Assembly (NCBI GenBank): GCA_003508835.1
Contig: PUFA01000034.1
Location: 1,054,001 to 1,118,000 of the forward strand
DNA length: 64,000 bases
Direction of reading: 5' to 3'
Origin: Eonycteris spelaea
Taxonomy: Eukaryota; Chordata; Mammalia; Chiroptera; Pteropodidae
The notes below the pieces were generated by a model. It was not told where the DNA came from. It saw nothing but the letters and a program-made list of their open reading frames with translations, and did not search any database. Below, piece after piece: positions 33,481-44,865 of this stretch. Numbering within the stretch: position 1 is the stretch's first letter; the number at the start of each line of letters is the position of its first letter. The translations under genes and the position numbers were made by a program.

Positions 33481-34544
33481 GGCGGAAGGCTGTGCTCTCG
33501 CCGCCAGACAGGGGACTGTTTGATCGGCCCGTTCTGGTCGCTTAGGAACTTGGAGCCTTGAGTGAAATGAAGGCTGGCTTCAGTTCCGGCCTTCCATTCA
33601 CCATCTCTGATGCCAGAACGTGGGAGGAGGAGGAGGGAACTTCCAGCCTTTCTCCAAGTCGTCCAACCGTCCAAAGGGGATTTCTCAGACGTCCCGAGAG
33701 CTGGAGAGAAAAGCAAATACATTGTGCGAAGAGATCGATATGTTGCCCTTAACACAAATCCCAGTGATGAAATTTGACCCCGCCCCGGGCCGCGTTAATT
33801 AATGAGGTCTCACTTGGGACACTGGCAAGTGACAGTCATTCCCAGACACAGTCCACTGACCAAAGCTAGTCACAGGGCCAGCTCAGATTCGAGGGCGGGA
33901 GAACTGACCCCTGTTTGATGGAGGAAGCGCCAAGCCACATTGCACAGGATGTGGGTACAGGGACCCCATACAGAAACACATACAGGGACACAATAAGTTG
34001 ACCAACGTTTGCGATGCAGAGTAAGTTTTTAAATTATATCGGTTTGATTTTACTTTTGAGTGAACGAATGGATTTTCTCGATGAGCAGTGGAGAGAACTA
34101 TTCGGTGTTTTGAGGAGGTAAAAAAATCGATCACAGTTCAGGTCCCATTAAATTGAAAATCTCTGCGGACCAAACTTTTTTGTCAAACTATCTTTTTAAG
34201 CAATGTTCATTAACATAGAATTTCAATAATCGACAATAATGAAAGGACTGGAAAAGCCATCTCAGCTTTGCTGTGTCGGATCCTTTGCTATTTACAAATG
34301 TCCGAGCTGGTCATCTTGGCGATGGAGCTCCAGGTGGCAGTGGAGTCTGAGAGAGGAGGCCAGGGGACCGGCGGCTGGGACGGCAGGAGGGCGGGCTGGG
34401 CGCTGCCTGGGCTTTCAGGAGGGGTCTGCTTGGAATCCGAGGACGTGTGACAATCGTCTCTTCACCTTGATGATTCGGTGTCGGTGGCACAAATGCTGAG
34501 TGTGTGAGTTGACGGGAAGCCATCTCTGCCAGGATGTGTTAAAA

Positions 34545-34627
34545 CTGTCGCCAGGTGGGATCTGTCACCAGGTGGGGTCCGTCACCAGGGGGTCTGTCGC
34601 CAGGTGGGTCTGTCGCCAGGTGGGGTG
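34545..34627 (+). repeat. Minisatellite, about 16-18 bp x 5
   Basis: Units of the form CTGTCGCCAGGTGGG(GT) repeat five times with small length changes. Confidence 0.9.
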
Positions 34628-35556
34628 GCAGAAGGGAGGGAAAGCATAAAAATAGACCCAAGGTGCTCGTGCAGCAAGAATAATCCAGAACCGGGAAGCT
34701 GCGGGCCGCACCCTAAATGCCACTTGCTGTCACTGGACGCGGGACTTGCCCTGATCACTTAACTGTTCCAGTGTCCTACTGAGGGACAACAGTTTTTTAC
34801 TCACATGAGCCTAAGCCACGTGATGGTCTGAGTTTCCTTCTGGCTCTCGGGGCAATGAGTCACGCTTTTGCATTAAAGAGCAAATTAACCACAAGCAGCC
34901 TCCTCCTTCTTAAAAAAACAAACAAATAAAAATTCTCACACACTGGAAGGAAGCAAAACAAAGCTTGTTTACAATTCTGGGTTGAGAAGAGCCATTCTTA
35001 GACTGACATCGAGGCTAAAGTGATTAATATAAGACTGCATAAAACTTACGCCAAACCAAAATAAAACCGTACTATCACAAAACTTCTGAATGGTAAGAGA
35101 CGCTGGAAATTTAGAGGGGTTTGAGTTGCTGGAATAGTCTGTAAACATTCTGGCCGAAGCAAGCAGTTTTGTGAGGATCCAGGCTGCCCACCCCACCAGA
35201 GTGCTGGGCGGGTCCCAGAGGCCTGGCTGGTGAGGCAGGCGAACAGTCTGAGGGGACGGGGTGACGGTGGCACCCACGCAGTGTCCCCGTCTGCCAGGCT
35301 GCGCTCCAGGAAAGCTGGACTCTTCGATCCCATCGGTCCCACACGGAGGCTCTATGCACTGGCAGGAAGCATATCCGCCTCTCACAGAGAGCCAAGGAAG
35401 CCCGGCTCTGCCCACCGCCACTGTTAGGTTCATCCCAGCTCTGGGGGTGGAACAAGGGGCAGCCAGGCCCTGCCTGCGAATCTGGATGATATTCGTATCC
35501 AAGGCATCAGGTCCTACTGCTGTCCAGCCCTGGGCGCAGCAGGTCCCACACATCGA
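34628..35556. other. Non-coding, nothing recognised
   Basis: Mixed composition with an A-rich stretch at 34912-34931. No gene or repeat supported. Confidence 0.35.
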
Positions 35557-35775
35557 TTCGCTCATTCGACAAATATTTTCTGGGCACCGGCCACTCGCCA
35601 GGCACCGTTCAAAGCCGTGAGATGCAGCAGAGGACGCAGGAGGGAAAAGCACCTGTCTTAATGGGGCTCCGTGGGGGGATGGACAGCATGGAAAACGATG
35701 AGTGTGTTATACAACCCCCCGGCAGGAGTAAGGCAGGAGGACACACAAAAGGGGAGCGTGACGGGACGTGTCGAT
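35557..35775 (-). mobile_element. L2 LINE 3' end, antisense
   Basis: 'CATTCGACAAATATTTTCTG', 'CACTCGCCAGGCACCGTTCA' and 'TCTTAATGGGGCTCCGTGG' follow the reversed L2 3' end, with a decayed continuation to about 35775. Confidence 0.78.
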
Positions 35776-37798
35776 GGTGCTGAGGGTGACGGCTGAGCAC
35801 ACGCACGTGGGTGAACTCCAGGTGCACAGGGCCTCGGCACGTGGGCCAGGGCCCCAGGTGCGCGAGCATCTCTGCTTGCGGGCGTGTGCTGCAGGTGACA
35901 CAGGAGTGATGGCCTTTGCAGTCACGTTCTCCCCCGCTGGCCAGGCACTGACGCTGGCCCCGTGGGGTCCAGGCCCCTGTGGCACTCGGGCATGTCATCC
36001 TGGGGAGGGACCGTCCTCGTTGACTGGGAGGCTCGTCAAGGACGCTCCTGCACCTGCGGGCAGGTGGAGCCTTTGTAACCGACGCCGCTGGTAACCGGGG
36101 AAGACCTGCCACGATTGCTTTTTCTTCTGTGAACCCGCTGGGCCAGTGCTGGGGCGGCTAACGACCGAGGCCGGCTGACACTAACCGGCCGAGTCATTGC
36201 TTCCGCCTGGTCGTTTGTGCCTTTCTGTGGCGGGCGCCAGCACAGGATGCAAACGGCTTCACATGTCTCGTCCGCCTGCACGGCCCGTCCGCACACCCCT
36301 GTCTCAGACGCGCTGTCGCCAGCCTTCCTACTTCAGTTCCCACCCTTTCGATCTGGCGGTGCCAGTGACCGTCCCGTGAAGCCATCTGCCACCGCCTCAG
36401 AGCCCATGTGTATTCTCAGCTGGGACCCCATTTCTTTCCGCACAAAGTAGATGACCAGGCGTCGATATACCTTTAAGATCCCGACCGCTACAACTATAAT
36501 TTTGTCTTTAGAAATGTGCCTCTTAGGTCAGTATTTCCAAAGCCAATTATCTGATCAAACCGTCCCTCGAAATATTCTTTCAAGAAGGGGTTTGCGGTGG
36601 AGGAATTTGGGAAATAACGAACACTCCAGCTTCTTCTCGGAGACATATCAGCGAGTCATATCAGCACGTTCATGGTGCTGAGAAGCCCTAATGCAGAAAC
36701 CTTTAAGTCCACCATTTTCCCACTTTTCATCACAGAATTTTCCCTCTCTCTCTCCTCCCCCCCACCTCGCCTACATATGTTAATGACCACTCCTTTTAAT
36801 CAACCCCTAAACTCCGGATTTAAAAATGCATGGACCCCTGAGCAGGTCACCGCACCCTGTGTCTCATATTTTTGTATGAATAAATGTATTTAAAAAAATT
36901 TAAAGACCCAGGGTTAAGGCAAAATAAAAACCCTGGTTAGTGCAGTAGGAAGAGGAGGGCGGTCGGGTAGAAGGGAGAGCTGTTCGGGTAGATTTCCCAC
37001 CGTTCACCACCTTTCCTCCCGGGCCCTCTGGCCACTGCTCTTTGGTTGTTGAAAACAGGCTTCACAGACATGCATGCAGCGGCGGCTTCTCCGAGCCCGA
37101 GATTAGAGGCGGAATTTATAGCCATGCTGGAAAACGGCAGCATCCGAAGCAGCTCAGTAAATTAACATTTGGGGCTCTTAGGAGGGAGGCAGGTTCTTGC
37201 CGTCCGGAGTGCCTGGGACACTGACGGAGGCCCAGCCTGGAGATAGGTGCAGACCGGTGAGCTGGAGCAGCCGTTAGAACAGGGACATCTCGGTCCGGTG
37301 TCGGCAGAGACCCAGGGCAGCAAGCTCCTGCTGACGGGGGCAAACCCGAGGCCTCTTTGCAGCTTTGGCTTCGAGCTAATTAACTGCGTCTCTTCCGCAG
37401 GAACTGGCTCTTGGAATCGTCACCGAAACAGCTTGTTATAAATATAAGCATTTGCGATGGTCATTCCCTCTGTTTTGTCTGAAAGAGAACATTCAAGAAC
37501 AGAGGCTATGCTGGAGATAGTGCCTTAATTTTGATCACCGGAAAATAAATCTATATCTGCAGGAGAAGGTAATGTTCCCAAACGGTGACTCCGTCCAAAT
37601 CCAAATTTTGTGTTTCAAAAGAAGTACTTTGAGAGGCGTGGGAGTGAACAGCATTCCATTTCTTAGAAGTAATGTGTCTCTTGGGGCTTGAGCTGAACTC
37701 TGGAAGCACAGCACCGACCGGTACAAATAGCAAGCCCACGCGTAAACAGCAGGCGCCAAGTCACAATGCTTCTCGGATAGCCCCAAATTTCACTGAAC

Positions 37799-37819
37799 AC
37801 TGTGTGCGTGCGTGTGTGC

Positions 37820-37880
<61 letters not shown>
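37799..37880 (+). repeat. Compound (TG)n(AG)n microsatellite
   Basis: An imperfect TGTGCG/TG tract to 37838 runs straight into a pure AG tract (about 37838-37879). Confidence 0.97.
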
Positions 37881-37882
<2 letters not shown>

Positions 37883-39583
37883 CCCCCTGTTATCAGCGCA
37901 GCAACAACTTTAAATAAGTATTAACTCTACCCCTTGCAGCCACGGTGGGGAAGAGCAGTCACTGCTGGATGAAGAGACGCACAGGAGGGGACTTCTGGGC
38001 GGTCAAAGAACACGACGCCTAATTCGAAATTCTCTTCCCATCAAAACGAAGACACGAACAAGCGCACAGAGACACAAACACACAGTGGGTGGTCCACGCC
38101 CCACATGAGTTGGGAGTTATGGACGAGCAGAGAACGACCCCCCTCCCCGAAACGTGACAGCTCTGTCCTCCATGAGCACTCATGGGAGAGGAGTGAGTTT
38201 CCTCGGGTGGCGTGCTGCTCGGGTCTGTGCAGTAGCCTTTAGTAGGGGCGAAAGACTCCCAAGCCATAGAACTATGAACTTCGAGCAGCTCAAAGATAGA
38301 GAGAAGGGGCTGGGAAGGGGCCGTGATTTGTATTAAATTCTTGGCACAAAGATGCACAGGTAGCTGTGGGTCGCAGAAAGATGCCGTGACTCAAACAGAG
38401 GGAGGAACGAGGAAGGGAATCTACTCTGTGGGGACGCGGGGAAGGGCCCTCCAGATTCGAACCCACCTGAGTCTTTTCTTGGCTGGGCTTTTTCACAGGT
38501 TGCGCTTGATATTTCATAATGGTGGGTGCTTGTGGTTTTAGAATCGCTCTCTTCCAAAACATCAAGCGGAAAAGCCATCAGGATGGTCCAGCCTCTCTGC
38601 TTCCGGAAGACAGGAATCCGTTGCTCTGCGACGGTTCATCCTTGGTAAAACAATTTCATGACCAACGCTGGGCCCGACTTTTAACCTTCGTTGCAAGCGT
38701 CTGACACGCAACCCGCTTGCAAGGCGCTGTTAATCCTACGGCGTGAACATTTCAGTGTATGAATCCCAAGGAAGGACGGGCCTTCGTCTCAGCTGGCTAA
38801 GGGTCCCCGTCCGCCGACTGTCTTTCCAGGCCCAGTGTCGTTGTGACGCCTGCCTTCGTCCCCGCCTTGTCGTCCTCGTTGTGTGCGTCCCCGGAACAGA
38901 GTAAGTGTCCTGGGATCACACGCTATTCGCCTTGGTGACGACTAGATGAGCCCTGACATGGTCGTTCCTTCTGAGTGACCCGTGTCTTTCAGATGACGCT
39001 TCTCGGCTGTTGAATTTGTTTGCCGCAAACCCATCAAAATGCGGTCACCTCAAAGCGTGTGCGAACTCCGAGCGTTCGGGGAAAAGACATAAAAAAAGAT
39101 ACTCGCGAACCCTAGTCGTACGCACTCACCACACCGTCTCCGACGTCCCCGGTCCTCGGTGTCATCAGCAGGGCCTTCCTGGTGTCCCCACGAGCCTCTG
39201 GGCTAGCATGGGGGGGCCTGTCGCAAGGGACGTGCGGTGCGTTACGTGAATCGAAGGCTCTAGAAAGCAGGACCGAATTAGGGAGACAGAGGAAAACGTG
39301 AGGTGCGGGCCGCGTGAGGCCCGACCTGACCTCATCGAAGCATTCGAAGGACGAGGGAGATGACGAGATCCACACGTAGACGTGGGGAAGGGGCAGAGGG
39401 GGCGCCGACTTTACCTAAGCATGGCGACCTTCCCAGGAGGCATTTACCTGGACCACTTTGCTCTCGGCTCCACTGTAATTCTGGGCTAAGTCCAACCACA
39501 ATTCACACATCAAAATACGAAGGCGTTAAAGATAAAAAGCTCGATATTTGCATGGCACTACACGGTTTTATAGTTCTCTATAG

Positions 39584-39798
39584 CACCGGTCCCCAACCTT
39601 TGCGGCCCCAGGGACCTGGGCTCCTGTGAGAATCTGACGCCTGCCGATCTGAGGCGGAGCCGAGGCGGTGATGCTGGCGCTGGGGGCGGCTGCAGATGCA
39701 GAGGAAGCTTCACTCACTGCCCGCCACTCACCTCCCCCTGTGCGGCCGGTTCCTAACAGGCTGGTACTGGTCTGTGGTCCCGGGATTGGGGATCCCTG
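39584..39798. mobile_element. Non-autonomous hAT transposon (MITE), 215 bp
   Basis: The ends form imperfect inverted repeats: left CACCGGTCCCCAACC, right reversed CAGGGATCCCCAATC. Both sides carry the same 8-bp sequence CTCTATAG (39576-39583 and 39799-39806), the hAT target-site duplication. The interior ('GATCTGAGGCGGAGCCGAGG', 'TGTGCGGCCGGTTCCTAACA') matches a widespread mammalian element that I remember but cannot name with certainty, with a large internal deletion. No transposase is encoded. Confidence 0.9.
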
Positions 39799-39806
39799 CT
39801 CTATAG

Positions 39807-39965
39807 TCATTATTTCACTTAAACTTCTTTAAAAAGATTATTATTCTTTTTCAAGGATGAGGACGCAGAGACCAGGAGGGTTAGGTGGGACGCCTAAAGC
39901 TTCTTTGGGGGTGGGGTGCAGCTAAGACTGGAACACCGTCTGACGTTTGGGATGCCTGAGAAAGC
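39807..39965 (-). mobile_element. MIR SINE, antisense
   Basis: 'CATTATTTCACTTAAACTTC', 'CAAGGATGAGGACGCAGAGA' and 'TGCAGCTAAGACTGGAACAC' match the reversed MIR. It starts almost at the hAT element's right target duplication, so the hAT copy may have jumped into or beside a MIR. Confidence 0.7.
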
Positions 39966-41182
39966 GGGATGTCCCTAGGGGTCTGCGTCCCCACCCTGAG
40001 CTGTATGAGAATTGCAAGACAGCATTTTTATTGAAAAGCTCTAATACTCTTTATGGGAAAAACCGCTTTAGAAGGGCTTCGTAAAAGAAAATTGATGGGT
40101 AATTATGTCCTTTTCAACGGCCCCAGACATCTGCCGGGCTTGTGGATTGTCTGGGGCCTTGGCGACGTGCACAGCGGGGTCTGCAAGCGGCTCTCAGCCA
40201 CGGGGAGCGTCTGGGTCACTTTCCAGGCGGCCTGTGCCCCGCCTGGCACCTCGGGGCAGCGTGCCATTCAGCATTTCAGGTTCTGCTGTTCGCCGTCGTG
40301 GGCCACCACTCCCCTGGAGACCTGACATGCAGACTAGACAAGGTCACAAAGGAGGCCGGGTTCATCGCCACTCCCTCGGTCACTGGACGGGATGTCGCCC
40401 AGCAAAGCTGCCGTTTCCTTCCTATAGCAGACGCTGCTAATGGGGATTTCGATGGGTTGTTTCATTTTAGTTTTTGGTTTGTAAAGACTTCCCTTTCTTA
40501 TTGCCAGCATTCCCCTTATTCCTTCATCAGGACCTCTCTCCAGCAATGGAACCATGTGGGACTTTTCCTCCCTTTCTTGATCTTTTCCTGTTTATTCTGG
40601 GTTGTAACGTAGCAACGGAAACAACCTGAAACTGTAGTCTGTGCCTGTGGCCAAATTTTAAAATGCGGAGGGCGTTCATGAAAAGTCAGAGTGGATCAAC
40701 ATTTTCTGGGGCCAGAGGTTTACATAATGTGAGGGCCCTCTTGAAGAAAAAGCACAAAGGCCCTGCTGTGGCCAACCTTACAGAAGCGCGGCTCAGGCCC
40801 CCCGCCCCCATCCGGGGCAGGAAAGGGGGCTGAGCTGTGGGGGCCCCCGAGCTCGAGTTTCAGGGTGACCCTGGCACCGGTGAACTGACGCCTCCCTCGA
40901 CCTGCTCTGACTTTGCAACCCCTCGCTCCGGAAAAAGTCTGCGCATACCCAAAGCAGATAAGCAGCCCAGTTTTGACTATTTTTAGTGTTTTTAAGGGGC
41001 TTATGATACACAACACATGTGTTGATACTCCTGTCTGGGACCTCTAAGGGTGGCTAAGCAACAGAGGAAGTTATTGCGGATGACGTTTCTTCCTGCAACC
41101 TGTTAGCCTATTTGCAGTGAGTAAGATAAATGGAGGAATATTAGAAAATTTAAGAGTTTCTTTGAGCGGAAGTCGATTGGAA
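39966..41182. other. Non-coding, nothing recognised
   Basis: Mixed composition. 40430-40620 is T-rich and may be an unnamed repeat. 41040-41180 is AT-leaning and repeat-free. Confidence 0.35.
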
Positions 41183-41292
41183 GCGGGCAGCATCCCGTCT
41201 AGCAGAGAAGAGGGAGCCCCCAGGAGCCGTGCCCCATGCGGGCAGCATCCCGTCTAGCAGAGAAGAGGGAGCCCCCAGGAGCCGTGCCCCAT
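41183..41292 (+). repeat. Perfect 55-bp tandem duplication
   Basis: Unit 41183-41237 is repeated without a mismatch at 41238-41292, followed by GCGAGGCA, where a third copy would begin. The identity implies a very recent event, or an assembly slip. Confidence 0.98.
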
Positions 41293-41964
41293 GCGAGGCA
41301 CCGCAGAAGGGAGCGGAACAAGGAAGCTACACTGGTCACAAAACATGGATCGGTTATTTCAAGGTCACTTTTCTTCAAAGGCCAGACAGCAGGAACCTCC
41401 GAGGCAGATGACCGCACCAGGGCCGGCCAGGTGATTCCCGACTCACTGGTTGGAGAGTGTAGTCCTGGGGGAGCCGACGCTATCGTTCAGGCTCGGTTGG
41501 GTGACATCGGGCTTAGCATCGGCGACTCCATTTTGGGCCCGTGGTCTTGTTTTTAGCAGCAGGCAGTATGTCAGGGGCAGTCGGACTGTCTGGGGTCTGG
41601 GGGCCTGAGATGACAGGAGGAGCCCGAAAGGTTTATTGAGGAGTAACAGCCGTGGGAAGACAGAGATGGGGGGCTGGTCTGAGCCCATGCGCGACACGGA
41701 CCCTCCAGAGCCCCCGCCCGTCCCAGGGCCCACGGCGGGGGCCCATGTCGGTGGAACGGCCACGCCCTTCTCCTCTCACAGTGCTCCTGGGCCGCTCTCG
41801 GACACCTTGGCCTTGGCACAGCTGGGGGTCCTCTGCCCAACCCCTCCGCCCCAAGAGACAGCGAGTCCTGAAGGCCCCAGACCGTTTTAAGACTTTTTGG
41901 CCCTCAGTTTCCTAATCTTTAATAACCTTTTCATTGGGTTTTTGAAAGTTTAAATAATAATAAT

Positions 41965-42312
41965 TGTTATGGGCTGAATTGTGTCACCCCCAAGTTCATG
42001 TGTTGAAGTCTTAACCCTCGGGACCCCAGAGAGTGACTCTATTTGGAGCGAGGGTCTTTACAGAGGTGATGATGGTAAAATAAGGTCACGCGGGTGGGTC
42101 CTGATACCACGTGACGGGTGTCCTGGTAAGAGGCGATGAGGACGCAGACGGTCGTGGGGGACGGCCCCGGGAGGGCACAGGGAGACGGCAGCATCTGCGG
42201 GGCAAGCGAGCGGCCTCAGGCGGGACCGACGCCTTGACCTGGGACTTGCAGCCTCCGGCCGGGAGGAAACACACGTCTGCTGTTTCCGCCGCCCCGCACG
42301 GCCGCTCACGCA
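41965..42312 (+). mobile_element. MaLR (MLT1C-like) solo LTR, sense
   Basis: 'TGTTATGGGCTGAATTGTGT', 'CCAAGTTCATGTGTTGAAGT', 'GGTGTCCTGGTAAGAGGCGA', 'CCTTGACCTGGGACTTGCAG' and 'CACGTCTGCTGTTTCCGCC' mark start, centre and end of an MLT1C-type LTR. The 3' half has become strikingly CpG-rich. Confidence 0.85.
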
Positions 42313-42650
42313 GCGATGCATTGCGTTCAGCCGTGTTTTCACCCAAGCGGGCGCCCCTTGCTCCGGCAATCCGAGCGCCTCGCAGCTCTCCCCGCTCGTT
42401 GGAAACGGCGCAGCCCGGGGAGCGGGAAGCGGGTTGGAGCAGCTGCGTCGCCGGTGGACCCGGCCGCCTCCATCCTGCCCCAGAGCCCAAGGCCGCGGCC
42501 CGCCCCGCCAGCGGGGCTTGTGCAGGGCGACCCCGCGTCCCCCTGCGATCGCCAGCGTCACCACTGACCGGGACAACAGCGCCCCGGCTTCTGCGGCGCG
42601 GGCCCCTGGCTATCCGCCCCGCCCCCCGGGGAAGCAGCGCAGGCCTTGCC
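42150..42650. promoter_or_regulatory. CpG island-like block over an LTR end
   Basis: CpG-dense from inside the MLT1 LTR through 42640, with GC boxes ('CGCCCCGCCAGCGGGG', 'CCCCGCCCCCCGG'). Open frames of about 170-220 codons occur on both strands, as expected without stops in CpG-rich DNA. No exon or transcript signal is visible. Confidence 0.45.
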
Positions 42651-43569
42651 ACCCGCCCTTGGTCTGCCCGTCTGCGTCCGAGGTCACAGGGCCCCCGGCG
42701 TTCACTCTGCGCGGGGTGAGCAAGGGGTCCTCCCACGCAGCTCCCCACTTCTAACAGCTCCTCCTACAGGCCGGAGCGTGTCACTGCAGCCTCGCTGGGG
42801 AGCGGCCGTGGGGCGTCTGAGGCCCGGGAGCGGCTGAGGCCCCCGGGGCGCTGTTTTCTGTGGGTTGGTCTGTCAGGGAAGAGGACAGGAAAAGGGCAGG
42901 AGGGGACGGCACGGAGACGGCTTTGCCCCCAGCTCCTTAGACCAGATTTGAGACCTAGATGCCTTGAGCTGTGGGAAGAAGACATTGCACTGCCCCGGAC
43001 GCCTGGGGTGGGGACCAGGACCCCGTGACACCCTCCCGCTCCTTCGAGGAACCCCAAGGCCTGGCAGAATGAGGGTGGAAGGAGAGGCCTGCACAGTGAC
43101 CCCGGGGGCTCTGCGTGCCCTGGGGGCCGAGTGCTGGCCGGGGTCAGCGTTGTCACACGGGCCACCAGCCCTGTGCCCAGACACCTGCCGGAGGACTCCT
43201 GGGATGGGGGACAGTGTGCTGGGCACGTGAGGGACCCCTGGGGGCTCCAGGAGTAAGAGGGCGAGTTTGGAGGTGCTCGGATCAGCCCCTCCGGCAGAGG
43301 GCTGTGGTAAGGGGCGGGGGCCTTTGCTGTTAGTTCAATTGAATTTCTGCTGCCAGCCTGGCGAGGCCTTTGCATGTCGGTTTGTGCAGACAACGGGGCT
43401 CTGTGCCCGGGCGGGAAGACAGACAGGCGGAAGGGTCACCTGTGCTCTCTTATTAACGGAGAGCAGAGTGTCGGGAAGCCACATGCCAACCCCTTTGTCA
43501 AGGCAATCCTGGGAAAGAGGGGGCAGCCGGCATGTAGCAGGGCGTCCTCAGGCTTCTCCGGAGTCACCG

Positions 43570-43581
43570 TCCCCCCCCCCC
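43570..43581 (+). repeat. Poly-C run
   Basis: Short C homopolymer. A G-run of ten lies at about 43832-43841. Confidence 0.85.
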
Positions 43582-44203
43582 TTCCCACCCCCACCCAGTC
43601 AGGAGCAGGAAATTCTCTCCCTCCTTTTAAAATCTCTCTTCAAGCTCGGGACCCTCTGTGGCCCACCCGGCTCCTGCGGGATCAGGCTGCCCAGGGGTCC
43701 GTTTCGATGGCTCCTACGCTGCTCCGTTTGGGGGCCACCGCGGGGACGACGGAAGGGGCGAGAGGGAGAGAACCTTCGAGAGAAGCAGCTGGCCCCGCAG
43801 AGCGCATGCGGAGTGCCCAGCGTGTTCGGTCGGGGGGGGGGGCTTCCTTCCCGTAGGGTCCACCCGCACATCCTGCTTCCTAACTGAATCTTCCTCGCGC
43901 CTCAGCTGGCTTATTCTCAGTCATGCGACGGCCAGGGCTGGGTGTGAGACGAAGCAGTCCCTTGAGTTAATGGAAACCCAGAGCCAGCTGGCTGGGGGAC
44001 TAAACAGGGTGCGTTTGGGGACCAGGGGGCACGCTGTGGGGTGAATCCTGAACGCAAGCACACGGTACTGAACGGGTTTACTTTTGCGAGCTATGCAAGA
44101 GGTTGGGCTGGATTTCCTCTCTCCTTCCTTCCTACTCTCCCCCTCCTGCTCCCTTTTCAACTCCCAGCTCCCTCCTCCACTCTCCGTCTCCTTGGGCACC
44201 CTC

Positions 44204-44290
44204 CACCTGCGTGAGCATGAGCACACCTGCACACACCCCCACACCTGCGTGAGCATGAGCACACCTGCACACATGCCCTCGCACCTGCAC
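44204..44290 (+). repeat. 38-bp tandem repeat, about 2.2 copies
   Basis: CACCTGCGTGAGCATGAGCA plus an ACACCTGCACACA extension starts at 44204 and again at 44242, with a partial third at 44282. Confidence 0.9.
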
Positions 44291-44633
44291 GTGTACCCAT
44301 TCTCGGGCCCGGGGCTCTGTGCTGGGGGCGACAAGGTGGATACCCTTCAAACTCACACCCCAGCCACGCTTCTAAACACAGGACACACCTCCCGTCAGTG
44401 CTGAGGGAGACGTTGCATTTTGGAGTATGTCACCCTCAGAATCCAGCAGACTGGCCAGCACCCAGGGGTCATGGGAGCACTGGCAGTGGGCGGGGAGGCA
44501 GTGCAGGCCTGAAGCATCGCTCACCACACTCGTGGGTGCCTCCTCGGGCACCCGAGGGGGTGAGGCCGGAGAAGAGCTGGCCTCAGAGCCCCCATGGCCC
44601 TGCACACATCTGTCTCCCTCCCTCTCCCCCGTC

Positions 44634-44673
44634 TCTCTCTCTCTCTCTCTCTCCCTCCCCTCCCCCTCTCTGC

Positions 44674-44723
<50 letters not shown>
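44634..44723 (+). repeat. Compound (CT)n and (AC)n microsatellite
   Basis: CT run at 44634-44652, a C/T-rich bridge, then pure AC to 44722. The open frames crossing it are artefacts of the repeat. Confidence 0.97.
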
Positions 44724-44726
<3 letters not shown>

Positions 44727-44754
44727 TGGGCTGTGGGAACCGGATGACCGAGGT

Positions 44755-44865
44755 GCGGTGGTAGATAATGAGGCACTTTATAAGCAGCAGCACTGGTTGC
44801 AAAGCTGGCTAGCCCGCAGCAAAGTGACATAATGAAATAATTAGATTAGACAAAAATGCCCATGA
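44755..44865. other. AT-leaning repeat-free block, possible conserved element
   Basis: Contains 'CACTTTATAAGCAGCAGC', 'GTTGCAAAGCTGGCTAGC' and 'AAATAATTAGATTAGAC'. It follows directly on a microsatellite and shows no repeat family. The texture is enhancer-like but untested. Confidence 0.25.

Noticed and set aside
44204..44290. CRISPR-like direct repeats
   Set aside because: Only about two adjoining copies without spacers, in a mammalian genome. It is a minisatellite.
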